Origin: Bacteroidales bacterium
Lineage (GTDB): Bacteria; Bacteroidota; Bacteroidia; Bacteroidales; UBA932
NCBI GenBank assembly: GCA_004552115.1
Contig: SFPH01000050.1
Span: 1 to 6,671, forward strand
Length of the DNA stretch: 6,671 nucleotides
Direction: 5' to 3'
Shown here in pieces: positions 5,074 to 6,671 of the stretch. The translations under genes and the position numbers were made by a program. Under the pieces are notes generated by a model, which saw only the letters and a program-made list of their open reading frames with translations, was not told the DNA's origin and did no database searches. The stretch's first letter is position 1. Each line of letters opens with the position of its first letter.

Positions 5074-6444
5074 ATGGAAAAGCAAATTCCTTACAAGATT
5101 TATCTCGCCGAGAATGAAATCCCTACACAATGGTACAATGTCAGGGCAGACATGAAGAACAAGCCTGCTCCCCTTCTCAACCCGGGTACCGGCAAGCCGC
5201 TAACCCTGGAGGAGCTCTCCCCGATATTCTGCGAGGAACTCTGCAGGCAGGAACTTGACAATGACACAGCATATTTCGACATCCCGGAAGAAATCCAGAA
5301 CTTCTACAAGATGTACCGTCCTTCCCCTCTCGTAAGGGCCTACTTCCTCGAGAAGGCGCTCGGAACCCCGGCAAAAATCTACTACAAGTTCGAGGGGAAC
5401 AATACCTCGGGAAGCCACAAGCTCAACTCCGCCATCGCACAGGCCTATTATGCCAAGAAGCAGGGCCTGAAAGGAGTGACCACGGAGACCGGAGCCGGTC
5501 AGTGGGGAACCGCAATGAGTATGGCCTGCGCATATTTCGGCCTGGACTGCAAGGTATTCATGGTGAAATGTTCCTACGAGCAGAAGCCGTTCCGCCGCGA
5601 GGTAATGCGCACATACGGCGCGCAGGTAACCCCTTCCCCGAGCATGACCACCAATGTCGGCCGCAAGCTTCTCGAGGAGTTCCCCGACACGACCGGAAGT
5701 CTCGGATGTGCTATCTCAGAGGCTGTGGAGGCTGCCGTGAGCAATGAAGGCTACAGATATGTGCTCGGATCAGTCCTCAACCAGGTCCTCCTTCACCAGA
5801 CAATCATCGGTCTCGAGACCAAGGCCGCATTGGACAAATACGGCATCAAGCCGGACATCATCATCGGCTGCGCAGGCGGCGGCTCCAACCTGGGAGGCCT
5901 CATCAGCCCGTTCATGGGCGAGAAGCTGAGGGGCGAGGCAGACTACAGGATCATTGCCGTTGAGCCGGCATCCTGCCCGAGCTTCACGAGGGGCAAGTTC
6001 GCCTACGATTTCTGCGATACCGGAATGATCTGCCCGCTGGCCAAGATGTACACCCTCGGAAGCCAGTTCATCCCGTCAGCCAACCACGCAGGCGGACTCA
6101 GGTTCCACGGAATGAGCACTATTCTCTCCCAGCTCTACCACGACGGACTGATGGAGGCAAGGGCTGTGGAGCAGACCTCTGTATTCGAGGCTGCCGAGAT
6201 GTTCGCCAGGGTGGAGGGCACGCTTCCTGCACCTGAGAGCAGCCACGCCATCAGGGCAGCTATCGACGAGGCATTGAAATGCAAGGAGACCGGAGAGGCC
6301 AAGACCATCGTATTCGGCCTTACCGGCACCGGATATTTCGACCTCAAGGCCTACGAAAGTTTCAATGACGGCACAATGTCGGATGTCATTCCGACCGACG
6401 AGGACATTGCGGCAAGTCTGGCAAAACTTCCGGAAGTGAAATAA
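5074..6444 (+). CDS. trpB2: Tryptophan synthase beta-like PLP enzyme, TrpB2 type
   Basis: The 456-residue protein is longer than standard TrpB1 (about 400) and has the extended N-terminus of the TrpB2 group. PLP chemistry is intact: Schiff-base lysine K116 in GSHKLN, catalytic E138 in ETGAGQWG (TrpB2-type GQWG rather than GQHG), and the phosphate-binding GGGSN loop (268-272). TrpB condenses indole with L-serine to make L-tryptophan in the cytosol. TrpB2 proteins often act without TrpA, and indole salvage has been proposed for them. No trpA or other trp gene is in the window, and a terminator follows directly, so this is probably a single-gene transcript. Expression is probably set by the tryptophan attenuator at 4888-5023. 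The start at 5074 follows A-rich sequence and matches the family N-terminus. Some TrpB2 members may use other substrates; the Trp leader argues for tryptophan here. Confidence 0.95.
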   Translation: MEKQIPYKIYLAENEIPTQWYNVRADMKNKPAPLLNPGTGKPLTLEELSPIFCEELCRQELDNDTAYFDIPEEIQNFYKMYRPSPLVRAYFLEKALGTPAKIYYKFEGNNTSGSHKLNSAIAQAYYAKKQGLKGVTTETGAGQWGTAMSMACAYFGLDCKVFMVKCSYEQKPFRREVMRTYGAQVTPSPSMTTNVGRKLLEEFPDTTGSLGCAISEAVEAAVSNEGYRYVLGSVLNQVLLHQTIIGLETKAALDKYGIKPDIIIGCAGGGSNLGGLISPFMGEKLRGEADYRIIAVEPASCPSFTRGKFAYDFCDTGMICPLAKMYTLGSQFIPSANHAGGLRFHGMSTILSQLYHDGLMEARAVEQTSVFEAAEMFARVEGTLPAPESSHAIRAAIDEALKCKETGEAKTIVFGLTGTGYFDLKAYESFNDGTMSDVIPTDEDIAASLAKLPEVK

Positions 6445-6461
6445 TCAGGCCTGCGGAAAAT

Positions 6462-6500
6462 GAAAAAGGTGGTTGAGTCCAAATCTCAATCACCTTTTTC
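6462..6500. terminator. Bidirectional intrinsic terminator between trpB2 and rfbD
   Basis: A 16-pair stem joins 6462-6477 and 6485-6500 with one G-T wobble and a seven-base loop. It carries an A-run on the left arm and a T-run (6495-6499) on the right, so it has a U-tract in either direction. It begins 17 bases after the trpB2 stop. On the minus strand it includes the last codons and stop of rfbD, so the convergent genes share it. Confidence 0.85.
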
Positions 6501-6671
6501 CATTCTGCGAATCACTTCGGCGAGCGAGGCCCGCCAATGCGGAATCTTCACCCCGAAGGTGTCCTTGACCAGTTTCTTGTCCAGAACTGAATAATGCGGC
6601 CTCCTGACCTTGGATGGATATTCCTCGGAACGGCAGGGCTGTATATCGCATCCGTCATTTCCCGCAAGATT
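6486..6671 (-). CDS. rfbD: dTDP-4-dehydrorhamnose reductase, C-terminal 61 residues only
   Basis: The minus-strand frame is open from the right edge to TGA at 6488-6486; the N-terminal part lies outside the window. The visible end contains EEYPSKVRRPHYSVLDKKLV followed by KDTFGVKIPHWRASLAEVI. This is the hallmark C-terminus of RfbD/RmlD (the RPxYSVLDKxxxxxTFGxxIPHW pattern). The enzyme reduces dTDP-4-dehydro-L-rhamnose with NAD(P)H, the last step of dTDP-L-rhamnose synthesis for surface polysaccharides. The cofactor domain cannot be checked here. It converges on trpB2, and its stop lies inside the shared terminator hairpin. Other rml genes would be expected to the right, but that is inference. 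Confidence 0.87.
   Translation of the reverse strand, partial: NLAGNDGCDIQPCRSEEYPSKVRRPHYSVLDKKLVKDTFGVKIPHWRASLAEVIRRMEKGD

Noticed and set aside
4845..5130. Open frames on the minus strand across the trp leader
   Set aside because: They run through the attenuator and into trpB2, have no recognisable domain, and are explained as antisense shadows.

Overview
The window looks like chromosomal DNA from a member of the Bacteroidota, probably order Bacteroidales. The evidence is Bacteroidota-type promoter elements (a TAnnTTTG -7 box before the HAD gene), A-rich translation starts without strong Shine-Dalgarno sites, roughly 50% GC by eye, and proteins typical of this group (TrpB2, a Dabb protein, a Tat-signal metallophosphoesterase, RfbD). 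No tRNA, rRNA, insertion sequence, CRISPR array or attachment site was seen.

Left part (1-972, minus strand): a Dabb-domain protein is followed after 13 bases by a metallophosphoesterase with a Tat-like signal, whose C-terminus runs off the left edge. The two are probably one transcript, divergent from the next block.

Centre (1098-4057, plus strand): a three-gene block encodes a membrane-anchored YpfJ-type zinc metallopeptidase, a TerB-like/MORN-repeat protein, and a second, soluble M48-like zinc metallopeptidase with a TerB-like C-terminus. Genes two and three overlap by ATGA and both carry TerB-like helical modules. The layout suggests one functional unit: two proteases plus a MORN scaffold, plausibly for envelope or stress proteolysis. 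Its function is unknown to me, and it is one of two candidates here for an underdescribed system.

Right part: a HAD-family phosphatase (4097-4801, minus) converges on the protease block. Its promoter -7 box sits so close to the ATG that the mRNA may be leaderless. Divergent from it is a stand-alone tryptophan synthase beta-like gene, trpB2 (5074-6444, plus). Between them lies a tryptophan attenuator: a 19-residue leader peptide with three consecutive Trp codons (4888-4947), competing RNA stems, and a strong intrinsic terminator with a U-tract (4985-5023) about 50 bases before the trpB2 start. This is the best-supported new observation. It implies that trpB2 is switched on when charged tRNA-Trp is scarce, and so that the enzyme serves tryptophan supply.

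Right edge: trpB2 ends in a long hairpin (6462-6500) that serves as a bidirectional terminator. The hairpin overlaps the stop and last codons of a convergent, truncated dTDP-4-dehydrorhamnose reductase gene (rfbD/rmlD), a dTDP-rhamnose and surface polysaccharide gene that enters from the right.
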